The notes: generated by a model from the sequence alone, not told the origin. 64,000 nt of DNA from Pedococcus_A sp963730585 (GCA_963730585.1 CAVSSL010000013.1:186001-250000), one strand, 5' to 3'. Positions 41,867-50,985 are shown, numbered from the stretch's first letter. Made by a program: numbers and translations.

Positions 41867-43078
41867 ATGGAACTCCTGCTCGCCCTGCTCGTCGGCCTCG
41901 TGGTCGGCGCCCTCGCCTCCGCCGCCGTCGTCCGCCAGCTCGGGGCCGTCAGGGCCGCAGCGACGACCGCCGAGCGCGACCTGCTCCGCGAGCGTGTGCT
42001 CGACCTCGAGGCGGCACTGGCCGACGACGCCCAGACGGCAGCGGCCCTGGCACCGTTGCGCGACACCCTGGCTCGCGTCGAGACCCAGGTCGGCACCCTG
42101 GAGCGTGACCGCACCCACCAGTTCGCCGCCCTCGAGCGCACCCTGGCCCAGGTGCACGCCTCCACCGCCTCGCTCGATCGGCAGACCCAGAGCCTCGCCG
42201 GCTCGCTCAACGCCTCCACGGTGCGCGGCGCCTGGGGAGAGGTCCAGCTCCGACGGGTGCTCGAGCACGCCGGCCTGCTCGCCCGGTGCGACTTCGACGA
42301 GCAGGTGTCGCGGGTCAGCCGGCACGGCAAGCAGGTGCGCCCGGACGTCGTGGTGCAGCTGCCCGGCAGCAAGCACCTCGTCGTCGACTCGAAGGCACCC
42401 ATGACGGCCTTCCTCCAGGCCCAGGCCGACGAGCTGCCCGCCGAGCAGCGCGGCGAGCTGCTGCGCCAGCACGCCGCCCACCTCAAGGGGCACGTCCGCT
42501 CGCTGGCCGACAAGGACTACTGGTCCGCCTTCGAGACCACCCCCGAGATGGTGGTCTGCTTCGTCCCCAGCGAGGCCATGCTCTCGGCGGCGCTGGCAGC
42601 CGACCCCAGCCTGCACGAGGAGGCCATGGCACGGCGCGTGGTCCTCGTCGGGCCTGGCGCCCTCCTCGCCCTGCTCCGCACGGTGGCCTTCACCTGGCAG
42701 CAGGACGCCCTGACGGCCAACGCCCGCGAGCTCATGAAGCTCGGTCGAGACCTCTACGACCGCCTCGGCACGCTGGGGTCGCACACCGCCAAGATGGGCA
42801 CAGCCCTGCAGCGGTCGGTGGAGGCCTACAACCAGATGGTGGGCGCGCTCGAGTCCCGCGTGCTGGTCTCGGCCCGCAAGATGCGCGACCTCGACGTCGT
42901 CGAGGCCGAGCTGCCCCAACCCGCTCCCGTCGAGGTGGGCCCCCGGGTCCTGACCGCGATGGAGCTCATCGAAGCGGTCACGGCTGACGACGGGCGGCCC
43001 GAGCTGGACCTTGGCTCAGCAACCCAGGGCCAGGACACGAAGACCGAGACGACCGATTCCGCCCGCCAGGTCTCCTGA
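41867..43078 (+). CDS. rmuC: DNA recombination protein RmuC
   Basis: 403 aa. N-terminal membrane helix MELLLALLVGLVVGALASAA, long coiled coil (about 35-105), then the RmuC nuclease-like domain: GAWGEVQLRRVLEHAGLL, PDVVVQLPGSKHLVVDSKAPM (PD-(D/E)xK-like core) and VGPGALLALLRTVAFTWQQ. RmuC limits inversion and recombination and helps process DNA. ATG 41867 starts at the helix; the frame further up has no ribosome site. Confidence 0.92.
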   Translation: MELLLALLVGLVVGALASAAVVRQLGAVRAAATTAERDLLRERVLDLEAALADDAQTAAALAPLRDTLARVETQVGTLERDRTHQFAALERTLAQVHASTASLDRQTQSLAGSLNASTVRGAWGEVQLRRVLEHAGLLARCDFDEQVSRVSRHGKQVRPDVVVQLPGSKHLVVDSKAPMTAFLQAQADELPAEQRGELLRQHAAHLKGHVRSLADKDYWSAFETTPEMVVCFVPSEAMLSAALAADPSLHEEAMARRVVLVGPGALLALLRTVAFTWQQDALTANARELMKLGRDLYDRLGTLGSHTAKMGTALQRSVEAYNQMVGALESRVLVSARKMRDLDVVEAELPQPAPVEVGPRVLTAMELIEAVTADDGRPELDLGSATQGQDTKTETTDSARQVS

Positions 43079-43126
43079 CCTGCCAGACTGCACGGGCCGT
43101 TCCGCATCGATCTGGGGGGATCCGAC

Positions 43127-44137
43127 ATGCGCTTCTCTGCTCACCGCGCGCTCCTCGCGTGTGTGGCACTCGTAGCCGCGGCCGCCGTACCGCTGGCCTC
43201 TGTCGCTCCGGCCGCCTCAGCCTCTCCGGTGACAGCGGGTAGCTCGTCGGTCCACGCGGCCGTGCCGTCTGCCACGCCGGGGCTGCCCCAGGGCTGCCAG
43301 CCGCTCGCCTCAGCCCTCATGCCGACGGGCCAGCTGGTTGAGATGATCACCGACTACGGCAACGCGCTGCGGGCGCCCTACCCGGAGGACGTCTACCGCT
43401 CGATCGCGCCGGCGGGCACGGTCACCGCCCTCGCGAACACCTCCACCCAGTGGGACGAGGTGAACTACCCACCCGTCTACCTCTACAGCCGACAGTTCTT
43501 CGTGCGCAGCGGCGCCCTCTACTTCGGCACCACGGCCTACAACACGGTCAAGCAGACCAAGAGCTTCACGTCCCGCCAGGTGGGCTCGAGCTGGCAGCCG
43601 TTCCGCCACCTGGCTGACGCCTCGGACTCCTGGACGACTCCCAGGAAGGCGGGCTCCTTCTACGGCGTCAACAGCCAGACGGGAACCCTCAACCGCTACC
43701 AGGTGCGCGAGCGCACCTGGGGGAAGCCGGTCCTGAGCCACACAGGCTCGAAGACCGGGTTCGGCAGCGTCCGGTCCCTGACCCTCGCCTACCAGTACCG
43801 TCCCTGGGCGGCCGACGGGCAGGACGCGCTGCTGGCCACCACCAGCAAGGGCGCCCTGCTCCTCATCACCATCCCGCGGTCCGGCTCCTTCGCCCCCAAG
43901 ACGACTGTGCTGCGGTCCTCGACGTGGTACTTCGATGACCTCGCGGTGACGAACTGCGGGTCGGGCTGGGCGCTGATCGCGGTGAAGAAGGCCGTGAAGC
44001 AGGCACACCTCTACTACATCCCCGCCTACAACGGATCGCGCACCAAGTTCACCTACGTCGGTCGCATCGGGACGACCTGGTCCGCGTCCCGCACGGCGGG
44101 CTACTGGAGCCAGGGCAACCGGCCCCTGCGGCAGTGA
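43127..44137 (+). CDS. secreted protein of unknown function
   Basis: 336 aa. Signal peptide MRFSAHRALLACVALVAAAA with a probable AxA cleavage about residue 33. The mature part is rich in Tyr, Trp, Ser and Thr (VYLYSRQFFVRSGALYFGTT; SKTGFGSVRSLTLAYQYRPW), suggesting a beta-propeller or lectin-like all-beta fold. Two Cys (GLPQGCQPL, VTNCGSG) could form a disulfide. No family recognised. Its stop lies inside a 14-bp direct repeat shared with the convergent DUF1989 gene. Confidence 0.75.
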   Translation: MRFSAHRALLACVALVAAAAVPLASVAPAASASPVTAGSSSVHAAVPSATPGLPQGCQPLASALMPTGQLVEMITDYGNALRAPYPEDVYRSIAPAGTVTALANTSTQWDEVNYPPVYLYSRQFFVRSGALYFGTTAYNTVKQTKSFTSRQVGSSWQPFRHLADASDSWTTPRKAGSFYGVNSQTGTLNRYQVRERTWGKPVLSHTGSKTGFGSVRSLTLAYQYRPWAADGQDALLATTSKGALLLITIPRSGSFAPKTTVLRSSTWYFDDLAVTNCGSGWALIAVKKAVKQAHLYYIPAYNGSRTKFTYVGRIGTTWSASRTAGYWSQGNRPLRQ

Positions 44138-44165
44138 ACCGGCTCAGTCCTGCAGCAGAACCGGC

Positions 44166-44789
44166 TCAGTCGGAGATCGCGTAGTCGATCGGCTTGCAGA
44201 CCCCACCGTTCGACTTCTCGGCGGAGCAGGCCGTCAGGCCGACGTGCAGGTCCATCTCGGCCCGCACCGAGAACCGGTCCCCCGGCTTCGAGGTCGGCGG
44301 GTCGATGTGCAGCTCCCCGGCCTCGTCGGTCCACACGTTCATGAAGATGTTGAGCGTGGTGCTGATCTGGTCGGGCTCGATGCCGAACTGCTCGAGCCCG
44401 AGGCACAGGTTCTCGAAGCAGCTGGGGTGGTAGGCACCCTCGAACTCGGGGTAGAGCAGGTCGAAGGTCTGCTGGCTGCACGGGGTCAGCAGGAAGTCGT
44501 GCCGACCGCAGGTGTCCTCGACGACGGTCGCCATGGGCCGGCTGCGGTTGCTGTAGAGCACGTCACCGGTGGTGAAGTAGACCTTGTTGCCGTAGTCGAT
44601 CGTGCGCCCACTGGAGAGCCACTCCCGGTGGTCGTCGGCGCTGAAGGCGAAGAAGTCGCTCACCTGCACCCCGGTCGGGTCCACCACGGTCAGCACCTGT
44701 CCGGCCCGCAGCAGGAACCCGGTGCCCGTCTGCGGGGCGAGCCTCGTGAAGCCCTCGGCCGGGCCGGCAGCCTGGGGTGTCTGCGTCAT
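44166..44789 (-). CDS. DUF1989 (urea carboxylase-associated) family protein
   Basis: 207 aa. Conserved segments: GTGFLLRAGQVLTVVDPTGVQVSDFFAF, SSGRTIDYGNKVYFTTGDVL, DTCGRHDFLLTPC (likely metal-binding and catalytic Cys/His), and STTLNIFMNVW. DUF1989 proteins include the two subunits of carboxyguanidine deiminase and proteins beside urea carboxylase. Here a YcgG gene, not a carboxylase, is the partner (ATGA overlap), so the substrate may be a guanidino or related nitrogen compound; that is inference. Confidence 0.88.
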   Translation of the reverse strand: MTQTPQAAGPAEGFTRLAPQTGTGFLLRAGQVLTVVDPTGVQVSDFFAFSADDHREWLSSGRTIDYGNKVYFTTGDVLYSNRSRPMATVVEDTCGRHDFLLTPCSQQTFDLLYPEFEGAYHPSCFENLCLGLEQFGIEPDQISTTLNIFMNVWTDEAGELHIDPPTSKPGDRFSVRAEMDLHVGLTACSAEKSNGGVCKPIDYAISD

Positions 44790-45484
44790 GCCGGCGCTCC
44801 TTCGCTGTCGGGCACGGCATCAGGGTCGGGCTCGAACGGCGGCTCCCAGCCCTCCTCCAGCTCGCGACCCGAGTACTGGCGCGCCTCGGAGACGGTGCCG
44901 TAGTCGCTGACCATCGGATTCACGCTGCCCTGCAGTTCTTCGTCCCGGCGGCGGATGGTGTCGCGCATCCGCTCGAAGGCGCCGCTCTCCCGCAGCGCGT
45001 CGAACTGCTCGTGGAGGTTGAACACCAGGACGGGGATGGGGAACCGCCGGGCCTCACGGGACGCCTCCGGGTTGAGTCCCACGATGAAGAACGGCGTGCC
45101 GGCCACGCTGAAGCCGAAGTGCGGGTCGTTCGGGTCGGCCGAGACCTCGGGCGCCCAGGGCTCCTCGTCGACGTCGTGCAGCTGCTGCAACAGCGACCAC
45201 AGCATGTCCTCGAAGTGCTTCTCGTCGCGCACCTGCGGCCCGCGGAACCCGGCGACGAAGGAGGCGAAGCCCTCGTCGAGGTCAATGCCCGCGGCGTAGT
45301 CCCGCAGCTGCTCGAACAGGCGGCGAGCCGTCTGCGGGCTCTCCATGTCGTCGTGCAGGACGACGGTCGCCCGGTCGCGCCGAAAGACCGACTTGGCCCC
45401 CAGGCAGGGGTAGTCGGGTCCGAGCACGCGCTCGGACAGCAGCTCCTCGAGCTCCTCGACGGAGCCCACGACGGCATGCGACAT
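44786..45484 (-). CDS. YqcI/YcgG family (GntA-like heme enzyme family) protein
   Basis: 232 aa from ATG 45484. Family segments: YPCLGAKSVFRRDRATVVLHDD, then FASFVAGFRGPQ, and FSVAGTPFFIVGLNPEASRE with FPIPVLVFNLHEQFDALR. One family member, GntA, is a heme-dependent N-hydroxylase of a guanidino group in guanitoxin synthesis, so an N- or C-oxygenating role is possible. It overlaps the DUF1989 gene by 4 bp, which implies a shared pathway. Confidence 0.85.
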   Translation of the reverse strand: MSHAVVGSVEELEELLSERVLGPDYPCLGAKSVFRRDRATVVLHDDMESPQTARRLFEQLRDYAAGIDLDEGFASFVAGFRGPQVRDEKHFEDMLWSLLQQLHDVDEEPWAPEVSADPNDPHFGFSVAGTPFFIVGLNPEASREARRFPIPVLVFNLHEQFDALRESGAFERMRDTIRRRDEELQGSVNPMVSDYGTVSEARQYSGRELEEGWEPPFEPDPDAVPDSEGAPA

Positions 45485-45561
45485 CGACGGCCTTTCCTCG
45501 GACGGGTTGCAGGCCCTGACCTGCACTTTCATCCTAGGTGGGGCCCGCCGTGGCCGCGCGG

Positions 45562-46575
45562 CTAGTGGAGACTGCCCGCCTCGCTGAACGAGCCGTCGTG
45601 GCGCATCTTGTCCGACAGGCCGCGCGATTTCAGGTCGCGACGGATCTCGTTGGGCAGGGCGAAGAGCAGGCTCTCCTCGGCCGCCACGACGGGCTCCACG
45701 TCCTCGTAGCCGCGCTGGGCCAGGAAGTCGAGCACGTCGCGCACGAGCACCTCCGGCACCGAGGCGCCCGAGGTCACGCCGACCGTCTGCACGCCCTCCA
45801 ACCAGGCCTCGTCGATCTCGTCGGCGTAGTCGACCAGGTGCCCGGCGCGGGCTCCGTGCTCCAGCGCGACCTCGACGAGCCGCACGGAGTTGGACGAGTT
45901 CCGCGAGCCGACCACGATCATGAGGTCGGTGTCGGGGGCCATCTGCTTCACGGCCAGCTGGCGGTTCTGGGTGGCGTAGCAGATGTCGTCGCTCGGCGGG
46001 TTCTGCAGCGCGGGGAAGCGCTCCTTGAGCCGCCGGACCGTCTCCATCGTCTCGTCGACCGAGAGCGTCGTCTGCGAGAGCCAGACGACCTTCTCGGGGT
46101 CGCGCACCGTGACGTTCTCGACGTCGTCCGGGCCGTCGACCAGCGTGATGTGCTCGGGCGCCTCACCGGAGGTGCCGACGACCTCCTCGTGGCCCTCGTG
46201 GCCGATGAGGAGGATGTCGTAGTCGTCGTTGGCGAACCGGACGGCCTCGCGGTGGACCTTGGTGACCAGCGGGCAGGTCGCGTCGATCGTCTTCAGGCTG
46301 AGGGCCTTGGCCTCCTCGTGCACCACGGGGGCGACACCGTGGGCGGAGAAGATGACCGTGGCGCCCTCCGGCACCTCGTCGGTCTCCTCGACGAAGATCG
46401 CGCCCCGCTTCTGCAGGGTCGTCACGACGTGCTTGTTGTGCACGATCTCCTTGCGCACGTAGACCGGCGGGCCGTAGAGCTCCAGAGCCTTCTCGACCGT
46501 CACCACGGCTCGGTCGACGCCGGCGCAGTACCCGCGCGGGGCAGCCAGCAGGACGCGTTTCGGGGCAGAGGTCAT
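45562..46575 (-). CDS. ispH: 4-hydroxy-3-methylbut-2-enyl diphosphate reductase
   Basis: 337 aa from ATG 46575. The three cluster Cys are in RGYCAGVDRA, IDATCPLVTKVH and DDICYATQNRQ; the catalytic Glu region is VVGTSGEAPEH. This is the last step of the MEP isoprenoid route, giving IPP and DMAPP. Cytosolic iron-sulfur enzyme. It is divergent from xseA; the frame extends upstream without support. Confidence 0.96.
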   Translation of the reverse strand: MTSAPKRVLLAAPRGYCAGVDRAVVTVEKALELYGPPVYVRKEIVHNKHVVTTLQKRGAIFVEETDEVPEGATVIFSAHGVAPVVHEEAKALSLKTIDATCPLVTKVHREAVRFANDDYDILLIGHEGHEEVVGTSGEAPEHITLVDGPDDVENVTVRDPEKVVWLSQTTLSVDETMETVRRLKERFPALQNPPSDDICYATQNRQLAVKQMAPDTDLMIVVGSRNSSNSVRLVEVALEHGARAGHLVDYADEIDEAWLEGVQTVGVTSGASVPEVLVRDVLDFLAQRGYEDVEPVVAAEESLLFALPNEIRRDLKSRGLSDKMRHDGSFSEAGSLH

Positions 46576-46745
46576 GCCTCCATCGTAGGTGGCGCGTCCG
46601 GAACGCCCGAATCCCCGGGACCGGTATGCCGCGGGCGCGGCTGAGGCGTGGCACGACGGTGGGCCGGACCGCGAGCGCCGCCCGGGCCCCACCGGGGGCG
46701 TGGTGCGCCACCCCGGCGTCGGCGCCGACTCCTAGAGTGGCGTCC

Positions 46746-47984
46746 GTGACGCCGCCAGACCTGCCCGAGCGGGCCGCCGACACCACGGCCGACCAGCCGT
46801 GGCCGGTGCGGCTGCTGAGCATGCGGATCGCCGAGTACGTCGAGAAGATGTCCGTGCTCTGGGTCGAGGGCCAGGTCGTCCAGCTCAACCGCCGCCCCGG
46901 CGCCCGCACCGCCTACCTCACCCTGCGCGACCCCGACGTCGACATGTCGCTCTCGGTGGCGATCCAGGTCAACGCGCTCGACGCGATGCCGACGCCCCTC
47001 GCCCAGGGTGCTCGCGTCGTGCTCCAGGCCAAGCCGGTCTTCTGGACCCAACGCGGCTCGCTGATGCTCGACGCCCGCCAGATCCGACCGGTCGGCGTGG
47101 GTGAGCTCCTCGCCCGCATCGAGCACCTCAAGCGCACTTTGGCCGCGGAGGGCCTGTTCGACCGCGACCGCAAGAAGCCGTTGCCGTTCCTGCCCCGCAC
47201 CGTCGGGCTGGTCTGCGGCCGGGCCAGCGCCGCCGAGAAGGACGTGGTCGAGAACGCGCGCCGCCGCTGGCCCACGGTGCGCTTCGCCATCCGCGAGGTC
47301 GCCGTGCAGGGACCGACCGCCGTCACCGAGGTCACCGCCGCCCTCGAGGAGCTCGACGACGACCCGGCCGTCGACGTCATCGTCATCGCCCGCGGCGGCG
47401 GGTCGGTCGAGGACCTCCTGGCGTTCAGCAACGAGAGCCTGCTGCGCGCCGTCGCGGCCGCCCGCACCCCCGTCATCAGCGCGATCGGCCACGACGTCGA
47501 CACCCCGCTGCTCGACCACGTCGCGGACTGGCGCGCCTCCACCCCCACCGACGCCGGCAAACGGGTGGTGCCGGACGCCGCGGACGAGCGCCGCGGCATA
47601 CAGCAGTCGCGAGTTCGGGCCCGGCGTGCCCTCGTCGGCCGCATCGAGGGCGAGCGCCGGCACCTGACCGCCGTCCGCTCGCGGCCGGTCATGGCCGACC
47701 CGACGGCGATCATCCGGGCCCGGCGCGAGGAGCTCGAGGCGCTGCGGCAGCGCGCCCGCCACCGGGTGACGGCGGCGGTGCACCGCGCCGCCGACCAGGT
47801 GGAGCACCTGCGCGCCCAGGTGCGCACCCTCTCGCCCCTGTCGACGCTGGAGCGCGGGTATGCCGTCGTGCAGCACGCCGACGGACGGATCGTCATGGAC
47901 CAGGCCGACCTCGAGGTCGAGGAGATGCTGCGCGTGCGAGTGGCCCGTGGGGACTTCGCAGCCCGTGTCGTGGGGCTGCCCTAG
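46746..47984 (+). CDS. xseA: exodeoxyribonuclease VII large subunit
   Basis: 412 aa from GTG 46746. N-terminal OB-fold (WPVRLLSMRIAEYVEKMSVLWVEGQV), catalytic core with VGLVCGRASAAEKDVVENARRRW, RGGGSVEDLLAFSNESLLRA and ISAIGHDVDTPLLDHVADWR, then a long coiled coil and a final RGYAVVQHADGR. It cuts single-stranded DNA with XseB. Two GTATGCCG words (47594, 47858) alter codon choice in this gene. Confidence 0.95.
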   Translation: MTPPDLPERAADTTADQPWPVRLLSMRIAEYVEKMSVLWVEGQVVQLNRRPGARTAYLTLRDPDVDMSLSVAIQVNALDAMPTPLAQGARVVLQAKPVFWTQRGSLMLDARQIRPVGVGELLARIEHLKRTLAAEGLFDRDRKKPLPFLPRTVGLVCGRASAAEKDVVENARRRWPTVRFAIREVAVQGPTAVTEVTAALEELDDDPAVDVIVIARGGGSVEDLLAFSNESLLRAVAAARTPVISAIGHDVDTPLLDHVADWRASTPTDAGKRVVPDAADERRGIQQSRVRARRALVGRIEGERRHLTAVRSRPVMADPTAIIRARREELEALRQRARHRVTAAVHRAADQVEHLRAQVRTLSPLSTLERGYAVVQHADGRIVMDQADLEVEEMLRVRVARGDFAARVVGLP

Positions 47985-47994
47985 GGTGGTCGCC

Positions 47995-48234
47995 ATGGCG
48001 AAGGACACCCAGGCGCCCCCCACCCCGCAAGAGGAGTTCCCCGACATCGCGGAGCTGCCCTACGAGGCCGCGCGCGACGAGCTCGTCGCCATCGTGGCCC
48101 AGCTCGAGGGCGGGCAGGCGGGCCTGGAGGACAGCATGCGGCTGTGGCGCCGGGGCGAGGCCCTGGCCGCCCACTGCAGCACCTGGCTCGACGAGGCCGA
48201 GGCCTCCCTCGGCGGCGCCGCCGCCGAGGACTGA
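47995..48234 (+). CDS. xseB: exodeoxyribonuclease VII small subunit
   Basis: 79 aa from ATG 47995, 10 bp after xseA. YEAARDELVAIVAQLEGGQAGLEDSMRLWRRG is the whole family core, two helices that bind XseA. It is the partner subunit of the same nuclease. Confidence 0.93.
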   Translation: MAKDTQAPPTPQEEFPDIAELPYEAARDELVAIVAQLEGGQAGLEDSMRLWRRGEALAAHCSTWLDEAEASLGGAAAED

Positions 48235-48271
48235 GCCGGCAGCAGCCCGCCCGACCGCCGGACCCGGCCCG

Positions 48272-48829
48272 CTACTCCGGCTTGACCGGCTGGAGCGTCT
48301 CGGCGAAGGCCTTGAGCTCGTCGAAGGTGCCCGTCCCGGTGATGAGGGTGGTCAGCCCGTCGGCCGTCTCCTGCGTGTCGAGCAGGCTGCGCTGCACCTT
48401 GGGGCTGCGCTCGAAGGTCGTCCACGTCCGGCCGGCGGCCTGCACCTCGCCGGTGCGCTTGGCGCGGTTGGTCTGCGCCTCGACCCACCCCTGGGTGGCG
48501 TCCTTGGTCTGCTCGAGCGCGACGTAGTTGCCACTGGGTGCCGTGTAGCCGGCGTGCCAGGTCTGGAGGCCGTCCGTGCTGCGGACGTAGCGGACGCTGG
48601 TGGCCTTCCACCCCTCGGGCAGGCCGACCGGCTGCTCGATCGTCCAGCCGCTCTCGCGGGCCACCCCGACCGCCGCTGCCGCCACGTCCACGGGCGGCTG
48701 CGAGACCGTGCTGACCCGCGGGACGATCGCGATGAGCAGGGCCACCAGGGCAGCCACCACCAGCAGGGAACGGGCCATGTTGGCCACCGAACCGGCGGCG
48801 TAGGAACTGCGGGGCGACGACGTGCTCAC
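48272..48829 (-). CDS. DUF4245 domain-containing membrane-anchored protein
   Basis: 185 aa from GTG 48829 (AGGGGG upstream). One N-terminal helix (MARSLLVVAALVALLIAIVP about 25-45), then an extracytoplasmic DUF4245 domain: GLPEGWKATSVRYV, TWHAGYTAPSGNYVALEQT and AGRTWTTFERSPKVQRSL. Function unknown; this gene between xseB and glpX is a common actinobacterial arrangement. Confidence 0.9.
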   Translation of the reverse strand: MSTSSPRSSYAAGSVANMARSLLVVAALVALLIAIVPRVSTVSQPPVDVAAAAVGVARESGWTIEQPVGLPEGWKATSVRYVRSTDGLQTWHAGYTAPSGNYVALEQTKDATQGWVEAQTNRAKRTGEVQAAGRTWTTFERSPKVQRSLLDTQETADGLTTLITGTGTFDELKAFAETLQPVKPE

Positions 48830-48923
48830 CCCCCTATGGTCCCTGACGGACGCGTCGCCACGCGAACCGCCCCACCCCGCTAGAGTCGGGCGCATCACCC
48901 GCTGCCGCGTGAAGGAATGCCGC

Positions 48924-49970
48924 ATGCCCGAAGACACCCTGCCCAGTGCCCTCCGCGTGGGTGGCGAGGCCCCGGACCGCAACCTCGCCCTCGAGCTGGT
49001 CCGCGTCACCGAGGCCGCGGCCATGGCGGGCGGCCGCTGGGTCGGCCGCGGCGACAAGAACGGCGCCGACGGTGCGGCCGTGGAGGCCATGCGCACCCTG
49101 ATCTCGACGGTCTCGATGAAGGGCGTCGTCGTGATCGGCGAGGGCGAGAAGGACGACGCCCCGATGCTCTACAACGGCGAGCAGGTCGGTGACGGCAACG
49201 GCCCGGAGTGCGACGTCGCGGTCGACCCGATCGACGGCACCACCCTGACCGCCAAGGGCATGTCCAACGCGGTCTCCGTGCTCGCCGTCTCGGAGCGCGG
49301 CTCGATGTACGACCCCAGCGCCGTCTTCTACATGGACAAGCTCGTCACCGGACCCGAGGCCGCCGACGTCGTCGACATCCGCCTCCCGGTGAAGGAGAAC
49401 ATCCGCCGCATCGCCAAGGCCAAGCGCGAGAGCCCCGAGGACGTCACCGTCGTCATGCTCGACCGCCCCCGCCACGAGGGGATCGCCAAGGAGGTCCGTG
49501 AGGCCGGCGCCCGGCTCCGGTTCATCTCCGACGGCGACGTCGCCGGCGCCATCATGGCGGCCCGCGACGACACCGGCATCGACCTGCTGCTCGGCATCGG
49601 TGGCACCCCCGAGGGCATCATCGCCGCCTGCGCGATCAAGTGCCTCGGCGGCGTGATCCAGGGCCGGCTGTGGCCCAAGGACGACGACGAGCGCCAGCGC
49701 GCCATCGACGCCGGCCACGACCTCGACGCGGTGCTCTCGACCGACGACCTCGTCACGAGCGAGAACTGCTTCTTCGTGGCCACCGGCATCACCGACGGCG
49801 AGCTGCTCCGCGGCGTCCGCTACCGCGCGGGCAGCATCACCACCCACTCCCTGGTCATGCGCTCGAAGTCGGGCACCATCCGCCTCATCGAGAGCCACCA
49901 CCAGCTCGAGAAGCTGCGGGCCTACAGCTCCATCGACTTCGAGCACGGCACCTCGGCCGGCCAGCCGTGA
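48924..49970 (+). CDS. glpX: class II fructose-1,6-bisphosphatase
   Basis: 348 aa. ATG 48924 follows GAAGGAA. Metal/phosphatase motifs: VVIGEGEKDDAPMLYNGE and AVDPIDGTT (lithium-sensitive phosphatase core), plus IGGTPEGIIAACAIKCLGG. The main gluconeogenic fructose-1,6-bisphosphatase in actinobacteria. A PfkB-type kinase gene overlaps its stop by 4 bp. Confidence 0.96.
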   Translation: MPEDTLPSALRVGGEAPDRNLALELVRVTEAAAMAGGRWVGRGDKNGADGAAVEAMRTLISTVSMKGVVVIGEGEKDDAPMLYNGEQVGDGNGPECDVAVDPIDGTTLTAKGMSNAVSVLAVSERGSMYDPSAVFYMDKLVTGPEAADVVDIRLPVKENIRRIAKAKRESPEDVTVVMLDRPRHEGIAKEVREAGARLRFISDGDVAGAIMAARDDTGIDLLLGIGGTPEGIIAACAIKCLGGVIQGRLWPKDDDERQRAIDAGHDLDAVLSTDDLVTSENCFFVATGITDGELLRGVRYRAGSITTHSLVMRSKSGTIRLIESHHQLEKLRAYSSIDFEHGTSAGQP

Positions 49971-50911
49971 GCGAGCACGCTGGGAGCGAGCACGCTGCCC
50001 ACGGCCGCATCCTCGTCATCGGCGAGGCCCTCATCGACCGCGTCCGTGACGCCGACGGTGACGTCGTCGAGCACCCGGGCGGCAGCCCCGCCAACGTCGC
50101 CGTCGGCCTGGCCCGCCTCGACCAGCCGGTCGACTTCGCCACGCGCCTCGGCCCTGACGCGCGCGGCACCCGCATCGCCGACCACCTGACCCGGCACGGC
50201 GTCTCGCTGTTGAGCACGACGACCGGTGAAGAGGCCACCTCGGTGGCCGAGGCCCACCTCGACGCGGCCGGCGCCGCCGACTACACCTTCGACCTGCACT
50301 GGGACCTGCCGCACCTCGACGTCCCGGCCGGCACCGGGCACGTCCACACCGGCTCGATCGCGGCGATCCTGCAGCCCGGCGCCGACTCGGTGCTGGCGGC
50401 GCTGCAGCAGGCGCGTGAACACGCCACGGTCTCCTACGACCCGAACATCCGGCCCGACATCATGGGCGACCTCGCCGTGGTGCGCGAGCGCGTCGAGGAG
50501 ATCATCGCGCTCTCCGACGTCGTCAAGGCCAGCGAGGACGACCTCATCCTGCTCTACCCCGGGTCCGCGGTCTCGGAGGTGCTCCGCCGCTGGGCCACCC
50601 TCGGCCCCGCGCTCGTCGTGGTCACCAGGGGCCCCGAGGGCGTCGTCTTCGGGCTCAGCACCACCGGCGAGCTCGCCGCCGCACCGACGCTGGCCGAGGC
50701 CGTCGTCGACACCGTCGGCGCCGGTGACTCGTTCATGGCCGGGCTGCTCTCGGGGCTGGCGTCGGCCGGCCTGACCGGCGCCGAGGGCCGCAAGCGGCTC
50801 GCCGAGGCGACCCTCGCCGACGTGCGCCACGCCATCGACCGCGCGCTGGCCTGCGCGGCCGCCACGGTCGCGCGGGCCGGCGCCTACGCGCCCAGCCTCG
50901 ACGAGCTCTGA
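49967..50911 (+). CDS. PfkB-family sugar kinase (fructokinase-like)
   Basis: 314 aa, GTG start overlapping glpX. Substrate motif HPGGSPANVAVGLARLD near the N-terminus and ATP/catalytic motif DTVGAGDSFMAGLLSG (general-base Asp in GAGDSF) near the C-terminus. Probably phosphorylates fructose or a similar sugar. The fusion-like coupling with glpX implies coordinated hexose-phosphate control. The first 11 residues repeat SEHAGSEHA and carry no domain. Confidence 0.88.
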   Translation: MSEHAGSEHAAHGRILVIGEALIDRVRDADGDVVEHPGGSPANVAVGLARLDQPVDFATRLGPDARGTRIADHLTRHGVSLLSTTTGEEATSVAEAHLDAAGAADYTFDLHWDLPHLDVPAGTGHVHTGSIAAILQPGADSVLAALQQAREHATVSYDPNIRPDIMGDLAVVRERVEEIIALSDVVKASEDDLILLYPGSAVSEVLRRWATLGPALVVVTRGPEGVVFGLSTTGELAAAPTLAEAVVDTVGAGDSFMAGLLSGLASAGLTGAEGRKRLAEATLADVRHAIDRALACAAATVARAGAYAPSLDEL

Positions 50912-50929
50912 ACCTCCCGGGTGGCGCGA

Positions 50930-50985
50930 GGGCGGTGCAACCGCCCGGTATGCCGCGCGGCCGGTCTGGGGCCCGCGGCATACCG
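50930..50985 (+). terminator. tandem hairpins after the glpX-pfkB operon
   Basis: GGGCGGT-GCA-ACCGCCC (50930-50946) is followed at once by the 12-bp perfect stem CGGTATGCCGCG / CGCGGCATACCG (50946-50957 with 50974-50985, 16-base loop). The second stem is built from two opposed copies of the genome-wide 8-mer. No T-run follows. It likely ends the operon before the fumarase gene. Confidence 0.6.

Noticed and set aside
38913..42404. Very long open frame (over 1100 codons) on the plus strand
   Set aside because: It is antisense to the M50, repeat-protein and GNAT-Nudix genes, has low-complexity Arg/Gly/Ala/Pro composition and no domain. High G+C leaves long open shadow frames.
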